From contig CACBYV010000010.1 in assembly GCA_902543575.1 (NCBI GenBank), positions 1 through 48,643 of the forward strand: a DNA stretch of 48,643 nt. Direction: 5' to 3'. A program made the translations under genes and the position numbers. Below are positions 1 to 9,282 of the stretch, in pieces; within the stretch, counting starts at the first letter, position 1, and each line of letters begins with the position of its first letter. The stretch comes from an uncultured Pelagibacteraceae bacterium (GTDB taxonomy: Bacteria > Pseudomonadota > Alphaproteobacteria > Pelagibacterales > Pelagibacteraceae). The notes beneath the pieces were generated by a model. That model saw only the letters and a list, made by a program, of their open reading frames with translations. It did not search any database and was not told the origin of the DNA.

Positions 1-843
1 AATCTTATTGTGACATCCAAAATTATCTCCATCAACCTGAACGGGAATTTCAAAATTATTGCAATTAATTTGGATACTTTTTGAATAGGTGGTTATAACA
101 GATTTGTTTCTTGATAAATCTCCATAAATAATTATCAAAATAATATAATACATTAATTTTAGCCTACTTAAATCTTTAAAAACATAAGTTATTAATCTAT
201 CATCAAAAATGTTTGACTTATTTATCTTATGATGACCAGCATAATATTTGGTATTAGAACTTAATACCCAATCAGCTTGATATTTTTGACCATCAAAGAA
301 AACATCAAGTTTATTATTTTTCATAAATAAAAAATGCTGAAACCCTTTTAAACCAAATATTATCTTACCAAGTATTTTTTTTATACGTGTATCAATAGAG
401 TGAACAATTTTAGCATCCCAACCAATACCAGCCATTAAAAAAAAATAATTTTTATTTATTTTTATAAGATTAGATTGTTTATAATTATTTGATGTTAAAA
501 TATTACAAATATCGTCTACTTTTTTATTTATCGATAACTCTGCTTGAAGTAAATTGGCTGTTCCAGCCGGTATGTACCCAATTGCAAATTTATCATTAAA
601 ATCAAAGTCATTTTTTATCAATTCATTGATAGCAAATGATACTGATCCATCTCCACCAGCAACTATCAATCTATCATAATTTTTATTTTTAAATTCCAAA
701 AATATTTCTTTCGCCTCTTTTTCAGATTTGGTTTTGAAATAATCTACAGAGTTGTTAATTTTTAATTTTTCATAAATCTTATTTACAAATTTTATTTTTT
801 TCCCTGTTGAAGAATTAAGGTTATAAATCAAACAATAATGCAT
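1..843 (-). CDS. Diacylglycerol-kinase-like lipid kinase (YegS/BmrU family), C-terminus cut by window edge
   Basis: The frame is open for 281 codons from an ATG at 843 down to base 1 with no stop, so the C-terminus lies outside the window. The translation carries the DAGK catalytic signature: GGDGS (about residue 60), then a nucleotide/substrate loop of the form IPAGTANLLQAEL, and later VDGD near residue 275. Family members of about 300 residues phosphorylate diacylglycerol or related lipids with ATP. It diverges from plcP across a 99-base gap with a Pho-box-like direct repeat whose orientation points at this gene. Since the neighbour PlcP should release diacylglycerol, a kinase returning DAG to phosphatidate is plausible, but the true lipid substrate is inferred. 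No clear Shine-Dalgarno sequence precedes the ATG. Confidence 0.8.
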   Translation of the reverse strand, partial: MHYCLIYNLNSSTGKKIKFVNKIYEKLKINNSVDYFKTKSEKEAKEIFLEFKNKNYDRLIVAGGDGSVSFAINELIKNDFDFNDKFAIGYIPAGTANLLQAELSINKKVDDICNILTSNNYKQSNLIKINKNYFFLMAGIGWDAKIVHSIDTRIKKILGKIIFGLKGFQHFLFMKNNKLDVFFDGQKYQADWVLSSNTKYYAGHHKINKSNIFDDRLITYVFKDLSRLKLMYYIILIIIYGDLSRNKSVITTYSKSIQINCNNFEIPVQVDGDNFGCHNKI

Positions 844-905
844 AATTTTTTCGTAACTAATTTTTAATAAATCTTTAACATTTCAATGACATAAGAATTA
901 AATGA

Positions 906-928
906 TTCGAGTTACAGTTGTGTTACAA
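906..928 (-). promoter_or_regulatory. Candidate Pho box between the lipid kinase and plcP
   Basis: On the minus strand two half-sites, TTGTAAC (928-922) and CTGTAAC (917-911), are repeated at exactly 11 bp, the spacing of PhoB Pho boxes. A -10-like TAATTC lies 10 bases further on the minus strand (900-895), the expected Pho-promoter geometry, so orientation favours the lipid kinase. The plcP ATG is only 14 bases from the box on the other side, so if plcP uses the same site its mRNA would be nearly leaderless. Confidence 0.55.
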
Positions 929-942
929 AATAGGTTTTTTTA

Positions 943-1749
943 ATGCCTCCGTTATTAAAATATAAGAGTATATTTATATCTGATGTGCATCTTGGCACCA
1001 AAGGTTGTCAAGCTAACAAGCTTTTAGAATTTTTTAAGAATTCAAGATCCGAGAACCTTTATTTAGTTGGAGATATAATCGATGTTTGGGCAATGCAAAA
1101 GAGTTTCTATTGGCCTCAAGAGCATAATGATGTCATACAAAAAATATTGAGAAAAGCCAGGCACGGGACAAAAGTATTTTACATAATTGGAAATCATGAT
1201 GAGGTATTTAGAAAATTTATTCCAATGCATTTAGGTGATATTAAAATAGTAAATAGAGTTATTCATGAAACGCAGTTAGGAAAAAAATATTTAGTTGTTC
1301 ATGGTGATGCTTGGGACGGAGTAATGAAATATGCTAAATGGCTTTCTAAATTAGGAGCTATTGCCTATGAATTATTACTTAAAATTAATGTTATTATAAA
1401 TTTTTTTAGAAAATTGAGAGGTAAAGACTATTGGTCATTGGCAAAATTTTTAAAATATAAGGTAAAAAATGCTGTAAAATTTATAGGTGAATATGAAAAC
1501 ACACTTTCTTCATATGCAAAAAGGAAAAAATTTGATGGAATAATTTGTGGACACATACATCATGCTGAAAATTTAAATCTTGATGGTGTTAATTATTTAA
1601 ATTGTGGCGATTGGGTTGAGTCATGTACAGCCTTGGCAGAAAAATATGATGGAACTTTTGAGATAATTTATTGGGATAAAAAAAGAAACGAATATATTTC
1701 AGAAAATATTGATAATAACAGGATCGGTTCATTCAAAAAAGCATCTTAA
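943..1749 (+). CDS. plcP: PlcP-type metallophosphoesterase (phospholipase C for lipid remodelling; LpxH-related family)
   Basis: Calcineurin-like phosphoesterase of 268 residues with the full metal-binding set: SDVHLG (13-18), GDIIDVW (43-49), GNHDE (83-87), VVHGD (118-122) and GHIHHAE (about 202-208). The fold is shared with LpxH (UDP-2,3-diacylglucosamine diphosphatase), and automatic annotation usually says LpxH. The 3-base spacing to a GT4 glycosyltransferase and the position in a phosphate locus instead match the plcP-agt pair known from SAR11 and Roseobacter, in which PlcP cleaves phospholipids to diacylglycerol under phosphate starvation. No recognisable SD precedes the ATG and a Pho-box-like repeat lies immediately upstream. 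LpxH activity cannot be excluded from sequence alone. Confidence 0.8.
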   Translation: MPPLLKYKSIFISDVHLGTKGCQANKLLEFFKNSRSENLYLVGDIIDVWAMQKSFYWPQEHNDVIQKILRKARHGTKVFYIIGNHDEVFRKFIPMHLGDIKIVNRVIHETQLGKKYLVVHGDAWDGVMKYAKWLSKLGAIAYELLLKINVIINFFRKLRGKDYWSLAKFLKYKVKNAVKFIGEYENTLSSYAKRKKFDGIICGHIHHAENLNLDGVNYLNCGDWVESCTALAEKYDGTFEIIYWDKKRNEYISENIDNNRIGSFKKAS

Positions 1750-1752
1750 AGA

Positions 1753-2760
1753 ATGAAAATATTAATTGTTACCGATGCTTATTACCCTCAAGTTAATGGT
1801 GTTGTAAGAACTCTCCACGAAACTGGTGAAATTCTTAAATCACAAGGTCAAACTATTGAATATATTACTCCTCAACAATTTCTTACCGTGCCCATGCCAA
1901 AATATAATGAGATTAGATTGTCCTTAAATGTTTGGCCCCGTGTAAGTAACTTAATTAATTCAATTAAACCTGATGCAATACATATTGCAACAGAAGGACC
2001 CTTAGGGTTTATGGCACGAAGACATTGCATTACAAATGGCTTAAAATTTACCACAAGTTTTCACACAAGATTTGATAAATACATGAAACTTTATATGCCT
2101 ATCATTCCAGCTAAATGGTCAGAAAAATTTTTATGCAATTTTCATAATAAAGCTGAAAGAATTTTAGTAACAACAGAATCTATGCGTGAAGAATTAATTT
2201 CTTTAGGTATTGATAACAATAAAATGGTTACATGGACCAGAGGAGGTAATCATGGTGCATTTAAAAACCCCATTAAGAAAGACTTACCTTATAAAAGACC
2301 TATATGGATATATGTTGGAAGAGTTGCTGTTGAAAAAAATATCAAAGCATTTTTAGATTTAGATCTTGAAGGTACTAAAATTATAATTGGTAAAGGTCCT
2401 GATTTAAACAATTTAAAAAAAAAGTTTCCAAAAGACATTTTTTTAGGTGAGAAAACAAATGGAGAATTAGCTTCTCATTTTGCATCATCTGATGTTTTTG
2501 TATTTCCAAGTAAAACAGATACATTTGGTATAGTTGTCTTAGAGTCTTTAAATTGTGGCACACCAGTCGCAGCTTACCCTGTACCGGGACCTAAAGATAT
2601 ATTAGGGGGTACTAATATTGATACTTTAGATAATGATTTGAAAACCTCTGCTTTAAAAGCTTTGAAGGTAAGTCGTCAAGATTGTCTTGATTTTGCAAAA
2701 AAATATTCTTGGGAGGAAACGGCAAAAATATTTTTTGAAAATATTTCACCTAATAATTAA
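1753..2760 (+). CDS. agt: GT4-family glycosyltransferase Agt (diacylglycerol glycosyltransferase)
   Basis: A 335-residue GT-B glycosyltransferase of family GT4. The N-terminal domain begins MKILIVTDAYYPQVNGV, with the glycine/asparagine loop used by this family; the C-terminal donor domain has YVGRVAVEKN and the EX7E-type segment in DTFGIVVLESLNCGTPV (about 254-270). It starts 3 bases after plcP stops, so the two are translationally coupled. In phosphate-starved SAR11 and Roseobacter the homologous Agt transfers a sugar or glucuronate from a nucleotide sugar to the diacylglycerol made by PlcP, giving glycolipids that replace phospholipids. Family and partner are clear; sugar specificity is not readable here. 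GDP-mannose-dependent mannosyltransferases are the nearest alternative label. Confidence 0.8.
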   Translation: MKILIVTDAYYPQVNGVVRTLHETGEILKSQGQTIEYITPQQFLTVPMPKYNEIRLSLNVWPRVSNLINSIKPDAIHIATEGPLGFMARRHCITNGLKFTTSFHTRFDKYMKLYMPIIPAKWSEKFLCNFHNKAERILVTTESMREELISLGIDNNKMVTWTRGGNHGAFKNPIKKDLPYKRPIWIYVGRVAVEKNIKAFLDLDLEGTKIIIGKGPDLNNLKKKFPKDIFLGEKTNGELASHFASSDVFVFPSKTDTFGIVVLESLNCGTPVAAYPVPGPKDILGGTNIDTLDNDLKTSALKALKVSRQDCLDFAKKYSWEETAKIFFENISPNN

Positions 2761-2794
2761 AGACAATATACATTACATTTGTTAAAACATATCC

Positions 2795-3943
2795 ATGTTT
2801 TGGGCAGAGTTGATACTTATAGTTATAATAATCATTTTATTATATTTTTTATTTAAAAAAAATATTAAGCCAGAAAACACAGCACCAGTTGTAAACAAGA
2901 CTAATAAGGATGATTTAGGAAAAAGAGTAATTATTGAAGAATTAGAAGATCAATTCTTTGCTTTAGATAAATATAATTTAATCAAATATCTAAACAAAAG
3001 TGCAAAACAACGTTTCGGAGAAAACCTAATTGATAAAAATATTTCAAGTGTAATTAGAGATACAAAATTATTAGAAACGATTGAAGAGGCTATCAAAGAT
3101 CAAACTACAAAAAATGTCAATGTAGAAATAAATTTACCATCTTATCAACTTTACAAAATCTATGTTATTCCTGGTCCGACCCATTTGTTTCCAGAAATAA
3201 ACTCTGTCGTATTGTTTCTAAAAGATTTTACAGAAATAACAAAAGCACAAAAACTAAAAACTGATTTTGTTGCAAATGTGAGTCATGAATTAAGAACACC
3301 TTTAGTTTCGATTAAAGGTTCGTTAGAAACTATTCTTGGACCAGCTTCAAAAGACCAAGAGGCGCAAAAAAAATTTATGTCTATCATGTCTGATCAAGTA
3401 TTAAGAATGGAAAACCTAATCAATGATTTATTGATTTTAAGTAGAATAGAATTGGAAGAACATATCAAGCCTAATAAAATTGTGAGCTTAAATGATCTTT
3501 TTACAAATATTAAAAGTAACTTTGAATTAATTCTTAAAAAAAAGAAAATCAATTTACATATTGAACTTATGGAACCAACCTTAGTTTTTGGTGATAATGA
3601 TAAATTGTTAACTGTATTTTCAAATTTAATTGATAATTCAATTAAATATTCACAAGATGGAAAAAATATATACGTAAAAAGTCAAATCAGTGAAGGTAAA
3701 TTAATTGATAAAAATATTGCCATTATCATTAAAGATGAAGGTGTTGGAATACCTCACCAGCTAATTCCAAGAATAACTGAAAGATTTTTTAGAGTAGATA
3801 CAGAAAAAAGTAAAAAGGTTGGTGGTACAGGTTTAGGTTTAGCTATAATGAAACATATTATATCTCAACACAGAGGTGACTATGAGATTCTCAGTAAAGT
3901 TAATGAAGGTACTGAAATTAAGATATATCTTCCAACAAAATAA
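2795..3943 (+). CDS. phoR: Phosphate-regulon sensor histidine kinase PhoR
   Basis: A 382-residue membrane histidine kinase. One strongly hydrophobic helix (residues 2-20) is followed by a short basic linker, a PAS-like segment (about 45-150), the dimerisation/phosphoacceptor motif SHELRTPLVSIKG (His near 164), and an HATPase domain with an N-box NLIDNSIKYS (about 278), G1 DEGVGIP (about 315) and G2 GGTGLGLAI (about 345). There is no sizeable periplasmic domain, consistent with PhoR sensing through PstSCAB-PhoU rather than directly. It lies 34 bases after agt and upstream of pstS, separated from its partner phoB by the transporter genes. It should phosphorylate PhoB when phosphate is scarce. 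Confidence 0.9.
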   Translation: MFWAELILIVIIIILLYFLFKKNIKPENTAPVVNKTNKDDLGKRVIIEELEDQFFALDKYNLIKYLNKSAKQRFGENLIDKNISSVIRDTKLLETIEEAIKDQTTKNVNVEINLPSYQLYKIYVIPGPTHLFPEINSVVLFLKDFTEITKAQKLKTDFVANVSHELRTPLVSIKGSLETILGPASKDQEAQKKFMSIMSDQVLRMENLINDLLILSRIELEEHIKPNKIVSLNDLFTNIKSNFELILKKKKINLHIELMEPTLVFGDNDKLLTVFSNLIDNSIKYSQDGKNIYVKSQISEGKLIDKNIAIIIKDEGVGIPHQLIPRITERFFRVDTEKSKKVGGTGLGLAIMKHIISQHRGDYEILSKVNEGTEIKIYLPTK

Positions 3944-3977
3944 TTAATTTAAAAAATTGTTTAAAATTAACTCTTAT

Positions 3978-4007
3978 TCAACCAAGATTTAACAAATCTT
4001 TTGTTGA
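3978..4007 (+). other. Inverted repeat between phoR and the secreted-protein gene
   Basis: A stem of AAGATTT/AAATCTT around AAC (3984-4000) is extended by flanking TCAAC/GTTGA with a small internal asymmetry. It lies 34 bases after the phoR stop. No T-run follows, so it is not a classical intrinsic terminator; it could mark an mRNA end or processing site. Confidence 0.4.
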
Positions 4008-4037
4008 TTCGTATCTTAGTTTATTTAAAATTAGTTT

Positions 4038-4646
4038 ATGATTAAGATATTACATAGTATTTTAATTATTATTTTTTTTTTAATGTCGATCATTACTAAA
4101 AGTAATGCATCTGATATTTCTACAATTTTAAGAAACCAGCAATTAACTGTTTTTGATATTGGTATCTTTAGATTACAGGAAGACTTAAAAAGTGCATATC
4201 CTGAAATAAAAAAACATAAAGATGTACCATACGAAGATATATATATAGATGTTCTCAGTTCCTATTGGAGAAATACAGTAGATTTAATTGTTTCAATTCC
4301 AGTAAATGAAAATTTAAAAAAAGAGAACTACATGTCAGATTCATTGAGGTGTCGAAACATATTTAATTCTGTTAGAGATCATTTACTGAGAAATGAAAAT
4401 ATGAGTAATTATAGGTTTACTATGGCGACAAGCTATTTAACATCTATTTTTTCTACTCCTACTAGTTGGCCAAAATGGCGTTATGACCAAAGTGTTCTTG
4501 AGGAATTAGTTAATTTGGTAAAACTGGAAGTTGTCTTAAGACCAACCCCAGATCTTGCTTTTAAGGATAACGTAAATCCAGTTTCATGCAAAGGTGGTCT
4601 AGAAACTGAAAATAGTGAGATTATTGTCTCAATGAAATACAACTAA
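4038..4646 (+). CDS. Unrecognised secreted protein in the Pho locus
   Basis: A 202-residue protein I do not recognise. Residues 1-24 look like a Sec signal peptide (a lysine near the N-terminus, a run of I/L/F, then KSNASD with a likely cleavage after NAS). The mature part is polar, with two cysteines (RCRNIF near 104, SCKGG near 184) that could form one disulfide, and a Trp-containing stretch TSWPKWRYD (about 142-150). No membrane segment, lipobox or catalytic signature is visible. It lies between phoR and the Pho-box-controlled pstS, same strand, so a phosphate-stress role in the periplasm is a contextual inference only. Codon use matches its neighbours. Confidence 0.75.
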   Translation: MIKILHSILIIIFFLMSIITKSNASDISTILRNQQLTVFDIGIFRLQEDLKSAYPEIKKHKDVPYEDIYIDVLSSYWRNTVDLIVSIPVNENLKKENYMSDSLRCRNIFNSVRDHLLRNENMSNYRFTMATSYLTSIFSTPTSWPKWRYDQSVLEELVNLVKLEVVLRPTPDLAFKDNVNPVSCKGGLETENSEIIVSMKYN

Positions 4647-4667
4647 AAAGTTAGGTTTTTAACAAAA

Positions 4668-4689
4668 CTGTAATAATTCTGTAATATTA
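4668..4689 (+). promoter_or_regulatory. Pho box upstream of pstS
   Basis: Two CTGTAAT half-sites (4668-4674 and 4679-4685) are repeated at exactly 11 bp, matching the PhoB-binding Pho box. A weaker TTTAACA sits one repeat upstream. AT-rich -10 candidates follow at about 4695-4709. The pstS ATG is 70 bases downstream, with AAAGGA as ribosome site. Confidence 0.8.
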
Positions 4690-4755
4690 AAGATTCAATA
4701 AATTTATACGAGTCAGGCATCTTTTAATTAATAAATAACGAAAGGATTAAAGATA

Positions 4756-5787
4756 ATGAAAAAACTAACTATAGTGATTGCTTCTTTAGTTGCTCTATCA
4801 ATAGCAACTGTTGCTCAAGCAAGAGATCAAATAAAGATAGTTGGTTCGTCTACAGTATTCCCTTACGCGACTGTTGTTGCTGAAAGATTTGGTGGTTCAG
4901 GATTCAAAACTCCTGTAATCGAGTCGACTGGTACTGGTGGAGGAGCTAAACTATTCTGTGCTGGTGTTGGTGAGCAACATCCAGATATTACAAATGCATC
5001 AAGAGCTATGAAAGACAAAGAGAAAGCCCTATGTAAGAAAAATGGTGTAAATGATATTGTTGAGATCGTAATTGGTAACGATGGTATTACATTAGCTTAC
5101 AGCAAAGATGCAAAACCAGTAAACTTTACTAAAGAACAATTATATTTAGCATTAGCTGCTCATACAGTAGTTGATGGTAAGTTAGTTCCAAATATTTATA
5201 AAACTTGGGACCAAATTGACCCTAGCTTACCAAAACAAAAAATTTCAGTAATGATCCCACCAGGAACATCAGGAACTAGAGATGCTTGGAATTCTTTAGT
5301 AATGAAAAAAGGTATGACTAAAGAAGCTAAAGCTCTTTATAAAGCTGGTTATGAGGCTGGAAATAAAAAATACAAAAAACCACAAAAACTTTACAGAGAA
5401 GATGGAGCTGCTATTGAAGTAGGAGAAAACGATAGTTTAATCATCCAAAAGTTAACTCAAGATAAAGATATGTTTGGTTTCTTTGGTTTCAGCTATTTCT
5501 TAGCTGCTAAAGATAAATTACAAGCTGCTAGCATAGATGGTGGACAACCATCATTAGCGTCTATTCAAGATTATAGTTATGCTGTTGCTAGACCTTTATT
5601 CTTCTATGTGAAAAAAGCTCACGTTGGAGTAATCCCAGGATTACATGAGTTTGTGAAAGAATTCACAACTAAGAAAGCTATTGGAAAAGGTGGTTACTTA
5701 GCAGATATTGGTTTAGTTCCATTAGACTCTAAGTTGTATAAAACAACTAGAACTAATGCTACGAAGCTAGTTGCTATGGGTAATTAA
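4756..5787 (+). CDS. pstS: Phosphate-binding periplasmic protein PstS
   Basis: A 343-residue solute-binding protein of the phosphate ABC importer. Residues 1-22 form a signal peptide ending in AQA. The mature protein opens with KIVGSSTVFPYA, the phosphate-binding loop of PstS, and has PPGTSGTRDAWNSL (about 173-186), the second conserved phosphate contact. It captures phosphate in the periplasm for PstC/PstA. A Pho box lies upstream and an attenuator-like hairpin downstream, which would let pstS be made in excess over the membrane parts, as is usual. Codon choice is noticeably richer in preferred codons than in its neighbours, fitting high expression. Confidence 0.97.
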   Translation: MKKLTIVIASLVALSIATVAQARDQIKIVGSSTVFPYATVVAERFGGSGFKTPVIESTGTGGGAKLFCAGVGEQHPDITNASRAMKDKEKALCKKNGVNDIVEIVIGNDGITLAYSKDAKPVNFTKEQLYLALAAHTVVDGKLVPNIYKTWDQIDPSLPKQKISVMIPPGTSGTRDAWNSLVMKKGMTKEAKALYKAGYEAGNKKYKKPQKLYREDGAAIEVGENDSLIIQKLTQDKDMFGFFGFSYFLAAKDKLQAASIDGGQPSLASIQDYSYAVARPLFFYVKKAHVGVIPGLHEFVKEFTTKKAIGKGGYLADIGLVPLDSKLYKTTRTNATKLVAMGN

Positions 5788-5811
5788 TTATTACTCTGTT
5801 AACAAATAATT

Positions 5812-5843
5812 AAAAAAGGGGTCTTTTTAGACCCCTTTTTTTT
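5812..5843 (+). terminator. Rho-independent terminator/attenuator after pstS
   Basis: A GGGGTCT/AGACCCC stem around TTTT (5818-5835), extended by flanking A-run and T-run pairing, and followed by eight T. It lies between pstS and pstC, so partial read-through would feed the rest of the operon at a lower level. Confidence 0.85.
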
Positions 5844-5878
5844 GAATTAAGAGTAAAGTCCTCAATAAAGGAGATTCT

Positions 5879-7264
5879 TTGAACTTAATATTGTTTACAT
5901 TTATTGTTCTTCTGGGTTTCACAAGTTATTATTTTGGACGTAGAAAAGCATATACAATTCAATCTACAAATAAAAGATTAACTGCATTACCACAATTTTA
6001 TGGTTATTATCTTGCAATTTGGTGTGCAATACCAGCTTTTATAATTTTTTCTTTATGGGCAATTTTTGAGCCCACAATTGTAAAATTATTAATCTTAAGT
6101 GATTATTCAAATCAAGGCTATCTTGATGATGAATTAAATTTAATTTACGAAAAAACAAAAGCATTGTCTCGAGGACAATTTACCGGAGAAATTACACCTT
6201 TTATTGAGGCTTCAGCTGAAAAATATTTAAGTCTTCGATCAATAGCTCAAAGTTCAAAAGCTGTTATAGTATTATCTATAATTATTGCCTCTGTTGCTTA
6301 CGCTTATAAAAAAATTTCATCTAATTCTAGAACAAGAGAACCAGTTGAAAAATTTTTGAAAGCAGTTTTATTTACAGCTTCTTTAGCTGCAATATTAACT
6401 ACTGTTGGAATAGTATTTTCACTTATATTTCAAACTATAGATTTTTTTAAAGTAATTCCATTATTTGATTTTGTCTTTGGAACTCATTGGTATCCTGCAA
6501 AAGCTTTTGTTAGAGATTCTTCAGAGGCTTTAGATCCGACAATGTACTCCGATACTTTTGGAGCAGTCCCTATTTTTGCTGGTACTTTTTTTATTGCTTT
6601 CATAGCTATGTGTGTTGCTATTCCTATTGGACTAATGAGTGGAATTTATTTGGCTGAGTATGCATCAGTTAAAGTTAGACAATACGCAAAACCTTTAATT
6701 GAAATTTTAGCTGGTATACCAACAGTTGTTTATGGATTTTTTGCTGCTCTAACAGTTGGACCTTTTTTAAAGGAAATAGGTAATAGCATGGGTTTAGACG
6801 TTTCAGCTGAAAGCGCTTTAGCGGCAGGCGGAGTAATGGGCATTATGATTATACCATTCATTTCAAGTTTAAGTGACGATGTGATTACAAGTGTACCTCA
6901 AAGTTTAAGAGATGGAAGTTATGCCATGGGAGCAACCAAATCAGAAACAATAAAAAAAGTTATTTTTCCAGCAGCATTGCCTGGTATAGTTGGATCTATT
7001 TTGCTTGGTGTTTCAAGAGCAATTGGAGAAACAATGATAGTTGTTATGGCCTCTGGTTTAGCTGCTAATTTAACTTTAAATCCATTAGAATCTACTTCAA
7101 CAATTACAGCGCAAATTGTTGTAATATTAATTGGAGATCAAGCTTTTGGCGACCCAAAAACGCAAGCTGCATTTGCTTTAGGTATGTCATTATTTTTAGT
7201 AACGCTCTGTTTGAATATTGTGGCCTTAAGAGTAGTTAAAAAATATAGAGAAAAATATGAATAA
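5879..7264 (+). CDS. pstC: Phosphate ABC transporter permease PstC
   Basis: A 461-residue inner-membrane permease, longer than enterobacterial PstC (about 320) because of an N-terminal extension with extra membrane helices, typical of alphaproteobacteria. The C-terminal half is the binding-protein-dependent transport domain, with the cytoplasmic EAA-type loop GATKSETIKKVIFPAALPG (about 350-370) that docks on PstB. The start is TTG; it is well supported by AAAGGAG five bases upstream and by no better ATG nearby. It follows the pstS attenuator and overlaps pstA by 8 bases. Confidence 0.93.
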   Translation: MNLILFTFIVLLGFTSYYFGRRKAYTIQSTNKRLTALPQFYGYYLAIWCAIPAFIIFSLWAIFEPTIVKLLILSDYSNQGYLDDELNLIYEKTKALSRGQFTGEITPFIEASAEKYLSLRSIAQSSKAVIVLSIIIASVAYAYKKISSNSRTREPVEKFLKAVLFTASLAAILTTVGIVFSLIFQTIDFFKVIPLFDFVFGTHWYPAKAFVRDSSEALDPTMYSDTFGAVPIFAGTFFIAFIAMCVAIPIGLMSGIYLAEYASVKVRQYAKPLIEILAGIPTVVYGFFAALTVGPFLKEIGNSMGLDVSAESALAAGGVMGIMIIPFISSLSDDVITSVPQSLRDGSYAMGATKSETIKKVIFPAALPGIVGSILLGVSRAIGETMIVVMASGLAANLTLNPLESTSTITAQIVVILIGDQAFGDPKTQAAFALGMSLFLVTLCLNIVALRVVKKYREKYE

Positions 7265-8525
7265 AAATAAAGAACAATTATTAAATAAAAGATATAAAGC
7301 TGAAAAGAGATTTCGATTATACGGTCAAAGTGCAATTTTTATGGCACTTTTATTTTTAACAATCTTTATTTTTAAAATTTTTTCGACAGGCTATTCAGCC
7401 TTTCAAAAAACTTGGCTTATTGTTCCAGTTACTTTTGATGCTGAATTAATGATGTTAGAGCAAAATCCTTCTAAAGAGGATTTAAAAGATGCTGATTATT
7501 ACGATATAGCATTAAAATCAATGGCTGATTTGGATCCAAATGCTAATGAGGATCAAGAAAATGAGCTGAAGAGAATGGTCTCTTACTTTTTCGAAAGAGA
7601 GATTAAAAGGGAACTTTTGAACGACCCTTCATTAATTGGAAAAACTAAAGATGTTTATTTAACTGCCTCAGATGATTTAGATCAAGTATTTAAAGGCAAT
7701 TATCCAAGAGATTTACCTGAAGATCAAAGAAGAGTTACGGATTATCAATTAAAGATTTTTGATCAACTTGTAGAACTAGGAAAAGTTGAAAGTAAATTCA
7801 ATTTAAGTTTTTTTACATATCCTGATTCAAGAGAAGCTGAATTAGCTGGTATAGCAAGTTCATTTATGGGATCAATATTTTCTATACTTGTTTGTTTAAT
7901 GATAGCTTTTCCTGTAGCAGTTCTAGCAGCTATTTATTTAGAGGAATTTGCTCCTAAAAACAGATTTACTGATTTTATTGAGGTAAATATAAATAATTTA
8001 GCAGCAGTACCTTCAATTGTTTTTGGTCTTTTAGGACTGGGTATTTTACTTGCTGTATTTCAATTACCTAGGTCAACACCTCTAGTCGGTGGAATAACTT
8101 TATCGTTGATGACTTTACCAACAATTATTATTGCTTGTAGAGCATCTTTAAAAGCAGTTCCTCCAAGTATAAGAGAGGCAGCACTTGCAATGGGTGCTAG
8201 TAAAATGCAAACTACAATGCATCATACAGTTCCGTTATCTATGCCAGGGACTTTATCCGGTACAATAATTGGTTTGGCCCAAGCTTTAGGCGAAACCGCA
8301 CCTTTGATATTGATTGGCATGGTGGCTTTTGTAAATACAATACCAGGATCTCCTTTAGATCCAGCTGCAAGTTTGCCAGTGCAAATTTATATTTGGGCAG
8401 AGAGCGCTGAAAGAGGTTTTGTCGAGAAAGTTTCTGCCTGTATTATGGTTCTATTAGGATTTTTAATTATAATGAACTTATTTGCACAAATAATTAGACA
8501 TAAATTTGAAAAAAAATGGAGTTAA
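7257..8525 (+). CDS. pstA: Phosphate ABC transporter permease PstA
   Basis: A 422-residue permease. After a first helix (about 24-45) comes a roughly 150-residue acidic, probably periplasmic insert (about 55-195), a DUF3333-like region characteristic of alphaproteobacterial PstA and absent from the shorter E. coli protein. The remainder is the transport domain with the EAA loop [20 protein letters not shown] (about 308-327). It overlaps the pstC end by 8 bases, giving translational coupling, and ends one base before pstB. Confidence 0.93.
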   Translation: MNKNKEQLLNKRYKAEKRFRLYGQSAIFMALLFLTIFIFKIFSTGYSAFQKTWLIVPVTFDAELMMLEQNPSKEDLKDADYYDIALKSMADLDPNANEDQENELKRMVSYFFEREIKRELLNDPSLIGKTKDVYLTASDDLDQVFKGNYPRDLPEDQRRVTDYQLKIFDQLVELGKVESKFNLSFFTYPDSREAELAGIASSFMGSIFSILVCLMIAFPVAVLAAIYLEEFAPKNRFTDFIEVNINNLAAVPSIVFGLLGLGILLAVFQLPRSTPLVGGITLSLMTLPTIIIACRASLKAVPPSIREAALAMGASKMQTTMHHTVPLSMPGTLSGTIIGLAQALGETAPLILIGMVAFVNTIPGSPLDPAASLPVQIYIWAESAERGFVEKVSACIMVLLGFLIIMNLFAQIIRHKFEKKWS

Positions 8526-8526
8526 G

Positions 8527-9282
8527 ATGATAAAGATAAATTCAAAAAATGTAGATGTTTTCTATGGAAAAAAACAAGCTCTATTCAATATAAATTTAGA
8601 TATTGAAGAAAATCAAGTTACAGCACTGATTGGGCCTTCAGGTTGTGGTAAATCTACTTTTTTAAGATGTCTAAACCGAATGAATGACGTTATTGATATA
8701 TGTAGAGTAAAAGGGCAGATTATAATTAATGATTTTGATATCAATGATAAAAGTTGTGATGTTGTTAGATTAAGAGAAAAAATTGGTATGGTTTTTCAAA
8801 AACCAAATCCTTTTCCTAAAACTATTTATGAAAATATTTCTTATGGTCCAACAATTCATGGTATGGCTCAATCAAAGAATGAAATGGATGAAATAGTTGA
8901 AACTAGCTTAAAAAAGGCAGCATTATGGGAAGAGGTGAAAGATAGACTTCATGAACCAGGTACTGGTTTGTCTGGTGGTCAACAACAAAGATTATGTATA
9001 GCAAGGGCAATTTCAGTTAAACCTGAAGTTATTCTAATGGACGAGCCCTGTTCTGCTTTAGATCCTATTGCTACAGCTCAAATAGAAGAACTAATTGATG
9101 AGTTAAAAAAAGACCATACTATTATAATAGTCACTCACTCAATGGCACAAGCTGCAAGAGTTTCTCAAAATACAGGTTTTTTTCACCTTGGAGAATTGAT
9201 AGAACATGGTTCTACTGATAAAATATTTAAGAATCCAGAAAACAAAAAAACTCAGGATTATATCACAGGGAGGTTTGGATAA
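8527..9282 (+). CDS. pstB: Phosphate ABC transporter ATP-binding protein PstB
   Basis: A 251-residue ATPase with Walker [10 protein letters not shown] (36-44), a Q-loop in [10 protein letters not shown], signature [15 protein letters not shown] and Walker [13 protein letters not shown]. The start was placed at 8527 rather than 8506 because GGAG (8518-8521) precedes it, it begins just after the pstA stop, and the extra seven codons would lie inside pstA. The NPFP after the Q-loop is typical of PstB. It powers phosphate import through PstC/PstA and takes part with PhoU in signalling to PhoR. Confidence 0.96.
   Translation: MIKINSKNVDVFYGKKQALFNINLDIEENQVTALIGPSGCGKSTFLRCLNRMNDVIDICRVKGQIIINDFDINDKSCDVVRLREKIGMVFQKPNPFPKTIYENISYGPTIHGMAQSKNEMDEIVETSLKKAALWEEVKDRLHEPGTGLSGGQQQRLCIARAISVKPEVILMDEPCSALDPIATAQIEELIDELKKDHTIIIVTHSMAQAARVSQNTGFFHLGELIEHGSTDKIFKNPENKKTQDYITGRFG

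Noticed and set aside
943..1749. Calling this gene lpxH (lipid A synthesis)
   Set aside because: The fold is shared, but coupling to a glycosyltransferase and the phosphate locus fits PlcP better.
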